Below, piece by piece: positions 38,081 to 46,783 of a stretch of 64,000 bases of DNA. Origin of the DNA: Planosporangium flavigriseum (lineage in GTDB: Bacteria > Actinomycetota > Actinomycetes > Mycobacteriales > Micromonosporaceae); contig NZ_JAATVW010000012.1 of assembly GCF_011947225.1 (NCBI RefSeq), forward strand, positions 116,944-180,943, read 5' to 3'. A model generated the notes under the pieces. It searched no databases. It had not been told where the DNA came from and saw nothing but the letters and a program-made list of their open reading frames with translations. Made by a program: the position numbers and the translations under genes. Numbering within the stretch: position 1 is the first letter of the stretch; each line of letters begins with the position of its first letter.

Positions 38081-39312
38081 GCGGGTTCGAAGACATCGAG
38101 CGGGCGATCGCGGATATCGTCGCCGGCCGGCCGGTGATCGTGGTCGACGACGAGGGCCGGGAGAACGAGGGCGACCTCATCTTCGCCGCGGAGCTGGCGA
38201 CGCCCGAGTTGCTGGCGTTCACGGTCCGGTACACGTCGGGCTTCATCTGCGTGCCGCTGACCGAGCAGGACGCGGACCGCCTGGAACTGCCGCCGATGTA
38301 CCACACCAACCAGGACCGGCGCGGCACCGCGTACACGGTGACCGTCGACGCCCGGGAGGGCGTGACCACCGGCATCTCCGCCGCCGACCGGGCGCACACG
38401 ATCCGCCTGCTCGCCGACCAGGCGACCTCCCCGGCCGAGTTGGCCCGCCCCGGCCACGTCGTACCGCTGCGCGCCCGCAAGGGCGGCGTGCTGCGCCGGC
38501 CAGGGCACACCGAGGCCGCGGTGGACCTGGCCGAGCTGGCCGGGCTGCGGCCGGCCGGCGTGCTGTGCGAGCTGGTCAACGACGACGGCACCATGATGCG
38601 CCGGCCCGACCTGGAGCGCTTCGCCAAGGAGCACGACCTCACGCTGATCTCGATCGAAGACCTCATCGCGTATCGGCGGCGCACCGGCATCCAGGTCGAG
38701 CGGATCGCCGAGGCGCGCATGCCCACCGAGCACGGGGTCTTCCGGGCCGTCGGTTACCGGGCCGACTTCGACGACACCGAGCACGTGGCGCTGGTGTACG
38801 GCGACCTCGGCGATGGCGAGGACGTGCTCGTACGGGTGCATTCGGAGTGCCTGACCGGGGACGTGTTCGGCTCGCTGCGCTGCGACTGCGGCCCTCAGCT
38901 TTCGGCCGCGCTCGCCCGGGTCGCCGCTGAGGGGCGCGGGGTGGTGCTCTACATGCGCGGACATGAGGGCCGGGGCATCGGGCTGATGCACAAGCTGCAG
39001 GCCTACCAGCTCCAGGACCAGGGGCGCGACACGGTCGACGCCAACCTGGAGCTGGGGTTGCCGGCGGACGCGCGCGACTACGGCACCGGGGCCCAGATCC
39101 TCGCCGAGCTTGGCATCCAGAGCATGCGGCTTTTGACAAACAATCCCGCTAAAAGAGCGGGTTTGGAAGGGTATGGTCTAAAGATCACCGGTCGGGTGTC
39201 CCTGCCCGTGCGCCCGCACCCCGAGAACGTGCGTTACCTGCGCACCAAGCGGGACCGCATGGGACACCTGCTGGAGGACTTAGACCAGATGACGGCGGAA
39301 GGGCTGGCATAG
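38077..39312 (+). CDS. ribBA: Bifunctional 3,4-dihydroxy-2-butanone-4-phosphate synthase / GTP cyclohydrolase II
   Basis: 411 residues from ATG 38077. The RibB half (1-200) has [27 protein letters not shown] and [24 protein letters not shown]. The RibA half (about 205-405) has [18 protein letters not shown] with zinc ligands, [11 protein letters not shown] and [18 protein letters not shown]. It provides both precursors of lumazine. The last block is encoded in an unusually AT-rich stretch (39131-39185) with rare codons, a TTGACA and a small hairpin. It overlaps ribM by four bases. Confidence 0.97.
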   Translation: MSGFEDIERAIADIVAGRPVIVVDDEGRENEGDLIFAAELATPELLAFTVRYTSGFICVPLTEQDADRLELPPMYHTNQDRRGTAYTVTVDAREGVTTGISAADRAHTIRLLADQATSPAELARPGHVVPLRARKGGVLRRPGHTEAAVDLAELAGLRPAGVLCELVNDDGTMMRRPDLERFAKEHDLTLISIEDLIAYRRRTGIQVERIAEARMPTEHGVFRAVGYRADFDDTEHVALVYGDLGDGEDVLVRVHSECLTGDVFGSLRCDCGPQLSAALARVAAEGRGVVLYMRGHEGRGIGLMHKLQAYQLQDQGRDTVDANLELGLPADARDYGTGAQILAELGIQSMRLLTNNPAKRAGLEGYGLKITGRVSLPVRPHPENVRYLRTKRDRMGHLLEDLDQMTAEGLA

Positions 39313-39316
39313 CACT

Positions 39317-39793
39317 ATGGCGGGACAGGGGCATCCGGAGCTGGAGGTCGTGGACGCGGCGGGGCTGACCGTCGGCATCGTCGCCAGCCGGTGGCACGAG
39401 GAGCTCACCGAACAGATGCTCGACCGCGCCACGGCGGCGAGCAAGGCGTGCGGGGTGGAGCACGTCACCGTCGCCCGGGTGGCCGGCTCGGTCGAGCTGC
39501 CCGTGATCGCGCAGGCTCTCGCCCGCCGGTACGACGCCGTCGTCGCGCTCGGCGTGGTGATCCGCGGCGACACCGCGCACTTCGACGTCGTCTGCCAGGC
39601 GGTGACCGACGGGCTGACCCGGGTCGCCCTGGATGAGTCGACGCCGGTCGCGCACGGCGTGCTCACGGTGGACACGTACGAGCAGGCGCGCGACCGGGCC
39701 GGGTTCCCCGACTCCAACGAGGACAAGGGCTGGTACGCGACGATCGCGGCGCTCGACGCGGCGCTGACGATCCGCCGGGTGCAACGCTCCTGA
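39317..39793 (+). CDS. ribH: 6,7-Dimethyl-8-ribityllumazine synthase
   Basis: 158 residues from ATG 39317. Key blocks are IVASRWHEELTEQMLDRA (residues about 18-35), VPG-like VAGSVELPVIAQ and ALGVVIRGDTAHFDVVCQAV near residue 77. The usual GETPHFD reads GDTAHFD here. It condenses the RibA- and RibB-derived precursors. It is the last gene of the FMN-regulated operon, 4 bases after ribBA, and is followed by a strong hairpin. Confidence 0.96.
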   Translation: MAGQGHPELEVVDAAGLTVGIVASRWHEELTEQMLDRATAASKACGVEHVTVARVAGSVELPVIAQALARRYDAVVALGVVIRGDTAHFDVVCQAVTDGLTRVALDESTPVAHGVLTVDTYEQARDRAGFPDSNEDKGWYATIAALDAALTIRRVQRS

Positions 39794-39801
39794 CTCTTCT
39801 C

Positions 39802-39853
39802 GCGATCGTGGACATGTCGACCGGCTACCACCGGTCGACATGTCCACGATCGC
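39802..39853. terminator. 23-bp perfect hairpin between ribH and a convergent gene
   Basis: Bases 39802-39824 pair perfectly with 39831-39853 around the 6-nt loop CTACCA. It lies 8 bases after ribH. The loop also contains the TAG stop (39827-39825) of the minus-strand gene, so the right arm encodes that protein's last residues (HVDRW). It shares GATCnTGGAC and GACCGGCTA with the hairpins at 3745 and 29391. Confidence 0.85.
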
Positions 39854-40766
39854 TGGGATGGATGACCGTCTTCGCGGTCAGCCGGCCCCGCTCCGGCTCC
39901 CGGCTCAGCCGGCCGGCCGCTACCAGTCCCGTGAGGGCGCGCAGGGCGTCCGCCGCGCGGTAGATGGTCGTTGTCCGGGTGTAGTCGCGCAGCTCGCCGG
40001 CCGGGCACCCGCCGGTCGCCGCGACCCGGTCTACGAGGGCCCGGCGCAGCGGGCCGAGGTGCGGTTCGAGCGAGATGTCCAGCAGTTCGTGGTCGGGGTC
40101 GCGCGGGTCCCGGTACCGCACGCCGGCGAACTCGTCGACCGACCACAGCTCGTCCTTGAACCGGTCGAGGCCGGTGTCCGTGCCGGTGGCGAAGAGCAGG
40201 ATCTGCGCGTACCCGTCGTCGTCGACGAGTTCGACGTGGGCGACCCGGGTGAGCCCGGCGCGGCGGAGCTCTCCGGAGTAGAGCGGGTCGGCCGGATCGA
40301 CCGCGACGAGCACGTCGGCATGGTGGCCGGCGCCGACCCGCGCCACGGTCTCGTACCCGGGCGGACGGGCGCCGGTCGCGTCGAGGTACGCGAAGAGCGG
40401 CGCGCCGAGCGCGTCAGCACGTTCCAGCGCGGGTACGAGTGCGGAGTCGCAGTCGCCTGCCACCGTGGCGACGCTTACGGCCGGTAGCTCCGCGAGCACC
40501 CGGGCGAGCTGTTCGCGCAGCGCGTCGAGCCGGTCGCCATCTTCGCCGACGAGCACTACAGAGACCGGCCCGCGCAGCCGGTCGGCGAACTCGCCGAGCA
40601 CCCGGAGCGCGGCGATCGCGGAGGCCTCTGGACAAGCGGTGGCACCCGCTGAGCGCCCGGTGGCGTATCCCTCGGCGTAGGTGAACCCGCCGTGCAGCCC
40701 GGACACCACCGAGTCCAGTAGGCGTACCAGCAACTCGCGTTTGACGGTCTCGTGTGCCGCGCTCAC
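39825..40766 (-). CDS. Uncharacterised protein resembling three-Cys-motif partner (TcmP) proteins
   Basis: 313 residues from a GTG at 40766. TACAAC, read on the minus strand at 40778-40773, lies 6 bases upstream, again a leaderless pattern. The N-terminus HETVKRELLVRLLDSVVSGL followed by GFTYAEGYAT recalls the K-x-x-L ... DGFAG start of TcmP proteins, but the glycine-rich loop is degenerate. The blocks LFAYLDATG and ILLFATGTDTGLDRFKDELWSVD fit the same family. No three-Cys partner gene is adjacent. The function of the family is unknown. It is convergent with the rib operon. Confidence 0.8.
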   Translation of the reverse strand: MSAAHETVKRELLVRLLDSVVSGLHGGFTYAEGYATGRSAGATACPEASAIAALRVLGEFADRLRGPVSVVLVGEDGDRLDALREQLARVLAELPAVSVATVAGDCDSALVPALERADALGAPLFAYLDATGARPPGYETVARVGAGHHADVLVAVDPADPLYSGELRRAGLTRVAHVELVDDDGYAQILLFATGTDTGLDRFKDELWSVDEFAGVRYRDPRDPDHELLDISLEPHLGPLRRALVDRVAATGGCPAGELRDYTRTTTIYRAADALRALTGLVAAGRLSREPERGRLTAKTVIHPSDRGHVDRW

Positions 40767-40863
40767 CCCACGGTTGTACCGCCCCTGCTTCCCGGGTGGC
40801 GGCCGGGCCCCGTTCTGGCTCATGCTGGAAGTTCTGGATCATTGCGGAGTGAGCGGAGCTGAG

Positions 40864-41322
40864 ATGACCGACTTCGACCGGCCGACCGACCCGACCGAGG
40901 GCTGGCAGGCCGACCACATCAGGCGGTATGTCGAGACCGACGGGCTCGACGGCCACGAGTGGCGGTCGGGGGTATTCACGCTGCTGTTGACCACCCGGGG
41001 CCGCCGCTCCGGCCAGGCCCGGCGCAATGCGCTGATCTACGGCCGGGACGGTGACCGGTACGTCGTCGTGGCGTCCAAGGGTGGCCACCCCGAGCACCCG
41101 GACTGGTACCGCAACCTCGCCGCCGACCCGAACGTGCGGGTACAGGTCCTGGGGGACAAGTTTGACGCCCGGGCGCGGATGGCGGACGCCGAGGAGCGGA
41201 AGCGCCTCTGGCCGGAGATGGCCCGCATCTTCCCGCCGTACGAGGAGTATCAAAAGGGTACGGAACGGGAGATTCCGGTCGTGATCCTGGAGCCGACCGG
41301 CTGGCCGGAGGATCGGGCCTGA
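40864..41322 (+). CDS. Ddn-family deazaflavin (F420)-dependent nitroreductase-like protein
   Basis: 152 residues from ATG 40864 with GAGCGGAGC upstream. The split-barrel F420-binding family motifs are present: [21 protein letters not shown] near residue 45, [19 protein letters not shown] near 70 and [17 protein letters not shown]. Relatives include mycobacterial Ddn, which reduces nitroimidazoles and quinones with reduced F420. The physiological substrate is unknown. It is a single gene between the TcmP-like gene and hisE. It implies that the host makes coenzyme F420. Confidence 0.88.
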   Translation: MTDFDRPTDPTEGWQADHIRRYVETDGLDGHEWRSGVFTLLLTTRGRRSGQARRNALIYGRDGDRYVVVASKGGHPEHPDWYRNLAADPNVRVQVLGDKFDARARMADAEERKRLWPEMARIFPPYEEYQKGTEREIPVVILEPTGWPEDRA

Positions 41323-41393
41323 TCAGTCGTGCTCGTCGCACCAGGTGGAACCGGTGTGAAGTCGGGTCGGCGGCCCTGGCACACTTTTGCCTC

Positions 41394-41657
41394 GTGAAAA
41401 CGTTCGACGACCTATTCGAGGAGCTGCAGGCCAAGGCCGCAGCGCGTACTCCCGGCTCCGGCACTGTTGCGGCGCTGGAGCGTGGGGTCCACGCGATCGG
41501 CAAGAAGGTCGTCGAGGAGGCGGCCGAAGCGTGGATGGCCGCCGAGCATGAGGGGCGCGAGCGCACCGCCGAGGAGATCTCTCAGCTGCTCTACCAGGTA
41601 CAGGTGCTGATGCTCGCCAGCGGGCTGGAGTTGGAGGACGTGTACCGACATCTGTGA
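41394..41657 (+). CDS. hisE: Phosphoribosyl-ATP pyrophosphatase
   Basis: 87 residues from GTG 41394, with CACACT at 41380-41385 eight bases upstream (possible leaderless start). The MazG-like fold shows [22 protein letters not shown] at the start, [19 protein letters not shown] with metal-binding Glu residues, and [18 protein letters not shown]. It performs the second step of histidine synthesis. hisG, for the first step, follows after 49 bases. The rest of the his genes are elsewhere. Confidence 0.96.
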   Translation: MKTFDDLFEELQAKAAARTPGSGTVAALERGVHAIGKKVVEEAAEAWMAAEHEGRERTAEEISQLLYQVQVLMLASGLELEDVYRHL

Positions 41658-41706
41658 CCTCCGCCGTCCGATGTCCCCACGTCCTTCCCACTCAAGGAGC
41701 TTGAGA

Positions 41707-42555
41707 GTGCTGCGTATCGCCGTCCCCAACAAGGGAACCCTGTCCGGTCCGGCCGCCGACATGCTGCGCGAGGCGGGGTACCGCCAGCGGGCCGACAGCC
41801 GTGACCTGGTCTGCACCGACGCCGACAACGACGTCGAGTTCTTCTACCTGCGCCCGCGTGACATCGCCACCTACGTCGCCTCCGGCGATCTCGATCTCGG
41901 CATCACCGGCCGGGACCTGCTCATCGACGCCGACGTCGACGCCGACGAACTGCTGGACCTCGGGTTCGGTGGCGCGACGTTCCGCTTCGCCGCCCGGCCC
42001 GGCTCGCTGACGGCGCCCTCGGACCTCGCCGGCCGGCGCATCGCGACCGCGTACCCGGGCGTGGTCAACCGGTACCTGGCGGAGCGCGCGCTTACCGCGG
42101 AGGTCGTCCGGCTCGACGGCGCCGTGGAGAACGCGATCCGGCTCGGGGTGGCCGACGTGATCGCGGACGTGGTGTCGACCGGCGCGACCCTGCGCCAGGC
42201 CGGCCTTGAGCCGGTGGGCAAGCCGCTGCTGGAGTCGTCGGCGATCCTGATCCGCCGCCGGGGCGCCGAGGACGTCACGGCCGGCGTCAACCAGCTGCTG
42301 CGGCGCCTGCAGGGCGTGCTCGTCGCCCGGCGGTACGTGATGCTCGCCTACGACGTGCGCGCCGACCTGATGGAGCAGGCCTCCGCGCTGACGCCCGGTA
42401 TCGAGTCGCCGACGATCTCCCCGCTGCACCGGGAGGGCTGGGTCGCGGTGGAGGCCATGGTCCTGCGGGCCGAGGTGCACCGGATCATGGACGAGCTGTA
42501 CGACCTGGGCGCGCGGGCGATACTCGTGACCGGCATCCACGCCTGCCGGCTGTGA
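41707..42555 (+). CDS. hisG: ATP phosphoribosyltransferase, long form
   Basis: 282 residues from GTG 41707 with an AAGGAG RBS at 41694-41699. The catalytic part has LRIAVPNKGTLSGPAADMLREAGY, DLDLGITGRDLL and the PRPP region GVADVIADVVSTGATLRQAGL. From about residue 210 the C-terminal domain of the histidine-inhibited long form follows (ESPTISPLHREGWVAVEAMV). No hisZ is needed. It commits PRPP and ATP to histidine synthesis. Confidence 0.97.
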   Translation: MLRIAVPNKGTLSGPAADMLREAGYRQRADSRDLVCTDADNDVEFFYLRPRDIATYVASGDLDLGITGRDLLIDADVDADELLDLGFGGATFRFAARPGSLTAPSDLAGRRIATAYPGVVNRYLAERALTAEVVRLDGAVENAIRLGVADVIADVVSTGATLRQAGLEPVGKPLLESSAILIRRRGAEDVTAGVNQLLRRLQGVLVARRYVMLAYDVRADLMEQASALTPGIESPTISPLHREGWVAVEAMVLRAEVHRIMDELYDLGARAILVTGIHACRL

Positions 42556-42584
42556 TCGCCGGCGGGCGTGGCACACTCGTGAGC

Positions 42585-43064
42585 GTGTCTGTGAACCAGT
42601 CGGTGGTGTTCCGTCCGCGTCGACTCCGCGTGGTGTGCTGGGTGTCAGCGGTCGTGATCGTGATCGTCTTCACCCTGATCTCGTTCGGCCTGCACGGCTC
42701 GCTGGGGGAGGGCGTGCCGGGCACGTTCCAGCGCGGCGACCAGGCCGCGATGATCGGGCTCGGGGTGCTGGCGGCCTTGGCGGTTCTCATGTTCACCCGG
42801 CCCCGGATCTCCGCCGATGACCGTGGCCTGCACGTGCGCAATGTGCTGGGCGGCTACGACCTGCCGTGGGAGATCATCCGGGCGGTGCGCTTCTCGCGCG
42901 GGGCTCCGTGGGCGAGCATCGAGCTCACCGACGACGACGTCGTCAGCGTGCTGGCGGTGCAGGCTGCCGACAAGGAGTACGCGGTGGAGGCCGTGCGGAC
43001 GCTGCGCGCGATGCTTGAGTCCCACCGGCTGAGCCAGCGCTCAACGCCCGCCAACGGCGGCTGA
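42585..43064 (+). CDS. PH-domain membrane protein (bPH_6/DUF2581 type)
   Basis: 159 residues from GTG 42585. CACACT at 42572-42577 lies 7 bases before it. GTG 42552, overlapping the hisG stop, and GTG 42579 are alternatives. Two membrane helices (residues about 16-37 and 51-71) are followed by a short PH-like domain (RISADDRGLHVRNVLGGYDLPWEIIRAVRFSRGAPWASIELTDD region). This family of small actinobacterial membrane proteins follows hisG in many genomes. Its role is unknown. Confidence 0.85.
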   Translation: MSVNQSVVFRPRRLRVVCWVSAVVIVIVFTLISFGLHGSLGEGVPGTFQRGDQAAMIGLGVLAALAVLMFTRPRISADDRGLHVRNVLGGYDLPWEIIRAVRFSRGAPWASIELTDDDVVSVLAVQAADKEYAVEAVRTLRAMLESHRLSQRSTPANGG

Positions 43065-43085
43065 CCTTTTTCACCCGGGCCACTG

Positions 43086-43115
43086 TTAGCACCGGGTGGC
43101 CACCCCTGGTAGTCT
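43086..43115 (+). promoter_or_regulatory. infC: Candidate promoter of the infC-rpmI-rplT operon
   Basis: TTAGCA (43086-43091) and TAGTCT (43110-43115) are spaced by 18 bases. Transcription from about 43122 would give a leader of about 250 nt before infC, the long leader expected for this autoregulated operon. Confidence 0.5.
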
Positions 43116-43375
43116 TGCAGCGTCGACCACACTGTGCTGCTGTCGTGCAAGCGATCAGTTACGCACGGTGTTTAAAGCGGAGCGTCCCGCTCCCACCCGA
43201 GTAGCCACAAGGCGGCCGGGTCCGGTCAGCCGCCGCCGGAATTTCGGTGGGCGGTAGCGCGTTGTGCGCTATGACCGGTCGAGCGGGCCCTGGCATGCGC
43301 CGGGGCCTTCTGCTTTTCAGGCCGGCTTGCCAGGGAAGGCCTGGCAAACGAAAGATTTTGACTTTAGGAGGCCAC
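43116..43375 (+). promoter_or_regulatory. infC: Structured infC leader
   Basis: No gene is seen in these 260 bases. Several inverted repeats are, notably TTGCCAGG (43327-43334) with CCTGGCAA (43340-43347) around GAAGG, just upstream of the RBS TAGGAGG (43365-43371), and GGCGGC/GCCGCC near 43212-43231. The segment next to the RBS is AT-rich (AAAGATTTTGACTTTAGG). It fits a leader for ribosomal-protein or IF3 feedback. Confidence 0.5.
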
Positions 43376-44077
43376 ATCAGCACCGAGCCACGCATCAACG
43401 AGCAGATCCGGGCACGTGAGGTCCGGCTGGTCGGCCCGGAGGGCGAGCAGGTGGGAATTGTCCCTGTGGAGCGTGCCCTTCAGCTGGCTGCGGACGTCGA
43501 TCTGGACCTGGTTGAAGTTGCGCCCCTGGCCCGCCCGCCAGTGTGCAAGCTCATGGACTTCGGCAAGTTCAAATACGAGAGTGCACTCAAGGCGCGCGAG
43601 GCCCGGCGTAACCAGCAGCAGACCGTCATCAAGGAAATGAAGCTCCGGCCCAAGATCGACCCGCACGACTACGAGACCAAGAAGGGTCACGTCGTCCGGT
43701 TCCTCAAGGCCGGTGACAAGGTCAAGGTGACGATCATGTTCCGCGGTCGGGAGCAGAGCCGCCCCGAGCTGGGTTTCCGGCTCCTGCGCCGGCTCTCCGA
43801 AGAGATCGCTGAGCTGGGATTTGTGGAGGCTGCTCCGAAGCAGGACGGCCGTAACATGATTATGGTCCTGGCGCCGCACCGCGCGACGAAGGTCGCCGCG
43901 TCCGACGCCAAGGTTGCCGCCTCCGAGGCGAAGGCGAGCGCATCGGCGGAGGCGAAGACCGCCGCCGCGGTCGCCAAGGCGACGCAGCGTGAGGCGACGG
44001 GTGGCGGGGCATCGGCTCCGTCCGCAGAGACGGTCAACGCCGCGGCCACCGCAGACCGCGGTGCGGGCGAACAGTAG
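43376..44077 (+). CDS. infC: Translation initiation factor IF-3 (ATC start)
   Basis: 233 residues. The start is taken as ATC at 43376: TAGGAGG ends 5 bases upstream, and the conserved protein begins exactly there ([17 protein letters not shown]). In-frame TTG 43358 lies before the RBS. A non-AUG start on infC is the classical basis of IF3 autoregulation. Domains are intact: [22 protein letters not shown], then [20 protein letters not shown] linker and [20 protein letters not shown]. An Ala/Lys-rich tail of about 60 residues follows ([15 protein letters not shown]), longer than usual. Confidence 0.94.
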   Translation: MSTEPRINEQIRAREVRLVGPEGEQVGIVPVERALQLAADVDLDLVEVAPLARPPVCKLMDFGKFKYESALKAREARRNQQQTVIKEMKLRPKIDPHDYETKKGHVVRFLKAGDKVKVTIMFRGREQSRPELGFRLLRRLSEEIAELGFVEAAPKQDGRNMIMVLAPHRATKVAASDAKVAASEAKASASAEAKTAAAVAKATQREATGGGASAPSAETVNAAATADRGAGEQ

Positions 44078-44093
44078 GGGAGAAGCAGTTTCA

Positions 44094-44288
44094 ATGCCGA
44101 AGATGAAGAGCCACAGCGGCATGGTGAAGCGGGTCAAGATCACGGCTAAGGGCAAGTTCCTCCGTGAGCCGGCCGGCAAGCGCCACCTTCTGGAGGGCAA
44201 GTCCTCCAAGGTCACCCGCCGCATGGACGGCTACGTGGAACTCGACCCGGTCGAGAAGAAGCGGATCAAGAAGCTGCTGGGCCTCTAA
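44094..44288 (+). CDS. rpmI: 50S ribosomal protein L35
   Basis: 64 residues from ATG 44094 with an AGGGGAGAAG RBS at 44077-44086. The family pattern PKMKSHSGMVKRVKITAKGKF and GKRHLLEGKSSKVTRR is complete. It is very basic. It lies 16 bases after infC and before rplT, the universal order. Confidence 0.98.
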   Translation: MPKMKSHSGMVKRVKITAKGKFLREPAGKRHLLEGKSSKVTRRMDGYVELDPVEKKRIKKLLGL

Positions 44289-44320
44289 GAGGCGCGCCAC
44301 CAACTGACGAGAACCACTTC

Positions 44321-44345
44321 GACCGGCCCGCCCACCGGGCCGGTC
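44321..44345 (+). promoter_or_regulatory. Hairpin between rpmI and rplT
   Basis: GACCGGCCC (44321-44329) pairs perfectly with GGGCCGGTC (44337-44345) around GCCCACC, 20 bases before the rplT start. It could be an L20-responsive site or an RNA processing signal. It is not followed by T residues. Confidence 0.4.
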
Positions 44346-44365
44346 CTTGATGAGGAGTACGAACC

Positions 44366-44728
44366 GTGGCACGCGTCAAGCGGGCTGTGAACGCCCAGAA
44401 GAAGCGCCGTACCGTCCTTGAGTCCGCCAGCGGCTACCGGGGGCAGCGCTCCCGGCTGTACCGCAAGGCCAAGGAGCAGATGCTGCACTCGATGCAGTAC
44501 GCCTACCGTGACCGGCGCGACCGCAAGGGTGACTTCCGCCAGCTGTGGATCACCCGGATCAACGCCGCCGCTCGCGCGAACGGCATGACCTACAACCGTC
44601 TGATCCAGGGGCTGCGGCTGGCCGGCATCGAGGTCGACCGCAAGATCCTGGCCGACCTCGCGGTCAACGACGACAAGGCCTTCACCGGCCTGGTCGAGGT
44701 GGCGCGCAAGGCCGTCACCGCCGCCTGA
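44366..44728 (+). CDS. rplT: 50S ribosomal protein L20
   Basis: 120 residues from GTG 44366 with a TGAGGAG RBS. The sequence is typical L20: [52 protein letters not shown] and [28 protein letters not shown]. It binds 23S rRNA early in assembly and in other bacteria represses its own operon. Confidence 0.98.
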   Translation: MARVKRAVNAQKKRRTVLESASGYRGQRSRLYRKAKEQMLHSMQYAYRDRRDRKGDFRQLWITRINAAARANGMTYNRLIQGLRLAGIEVDRKILADLAVNDDKAFTGLVEVARKAVTAA

Positions 44729-44730
44729 TC

Positions 44731-45551
44731 ATGCAGCACATGCGACCCGGGGTCGAGCCGTTCACGACGCGCACGCCCCGGGTCGTTGCTGCTCGGCGGC
44801 TGCAACGCCGCCGGGATCGCACGGAGGCGCGCCGGTTCCTCGCGGAAGGGCCGCAGGCCGTACGGGAGGCGCTGGCCGAAGGCGCCGTCGCGGAACTGTT
44901 CACGACGGCCGACGCCGCGCAGCGGTACGCCGACCTGATCGCGGCAGCGGACGACGCCGGCGCCCGCATCTCCCCGGTTGCCGAGGACGCCCTCGCGGCG
45001 CTGGCCGAGACGGTGCAGCCGCAGGGCCTGGTCGCCGTCTGCGAGTTCGTCGACGTCCCGCTGGCCGAGGCGCTGGCCAAGCGCCCCCGGCTGGTCGCCG
45101 TCCTGGCCGACATCCGCGACCCGGGCAACGCCGGGACCATCCTGCGCACCGCCGACGCCGCGGGCGCCGACGTCGTCGTGTTCGCCGGCAACGCCGTCGA
45201 CCCGTACAACGGCAAGTGTGTACGGGCGACCGCCGGCAGCCTGTTCCACGTCGACGTCGTCCGGGCCGATGATCCGTTTGTGGTCGTCGAGCAGCTCCGT
45301 GACGCCGGCCTGACCGTGTACGCCGCCGACGCCTACGGGGCTCAGGACCTCGATCACGTATCGTGCGCCGGCCCGACCGCGTGGCTGTTCGGCTCCGAGG
45401 CGCACGGATTGCCGCCCGAGCTCGCCGACGCCGCCGACGCCCGGGTGCGGGTGCCGATCTACGGCGGCGCCGAGAGCCTGAACCTGGCTGCTGCCGCAGC
45501 CGTCTGCCTGTACTCTTGCGCCAGAGCGCAGCGTATGGAGGGGACATCCCG

Positions 45552-45555
<4 letters not shown>
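44731..45555 (+). CDS. TrmH/SpoU-family RNA 2'-O-methyltransferase
   Basis: 274 residues from ATG 44731, with an alternative ATG at 44740, 2 bases after rplT. The N-terminal substrate-binding part has RRDRTEARRFLAEGPQAVREAL. The three SpoU motifs are complete: ADIRDPGNAGTILRTADAAG, WLFGSEAHGLP and ESLNLAAAAAVCLY, which form the knotted SAM site. Relatives include TsnR and RlmB. The target nucleotide cannot be predicted. It is part of the rplT transcript, which suits an rRNA target. Confidence 0.93.
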
Positions 45556-46782
<1,227 letters not shown>

Positions 46783-46783
46783 G

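Noticed and set aside
42552..42584. Upstream GTG starts for the PH-domain gene (42552, 42579)
   Set aside because: GTG 42585 has the best spacing to CACACT (7 bases); the overlap start at 42552 has no RBS. It remains possible.
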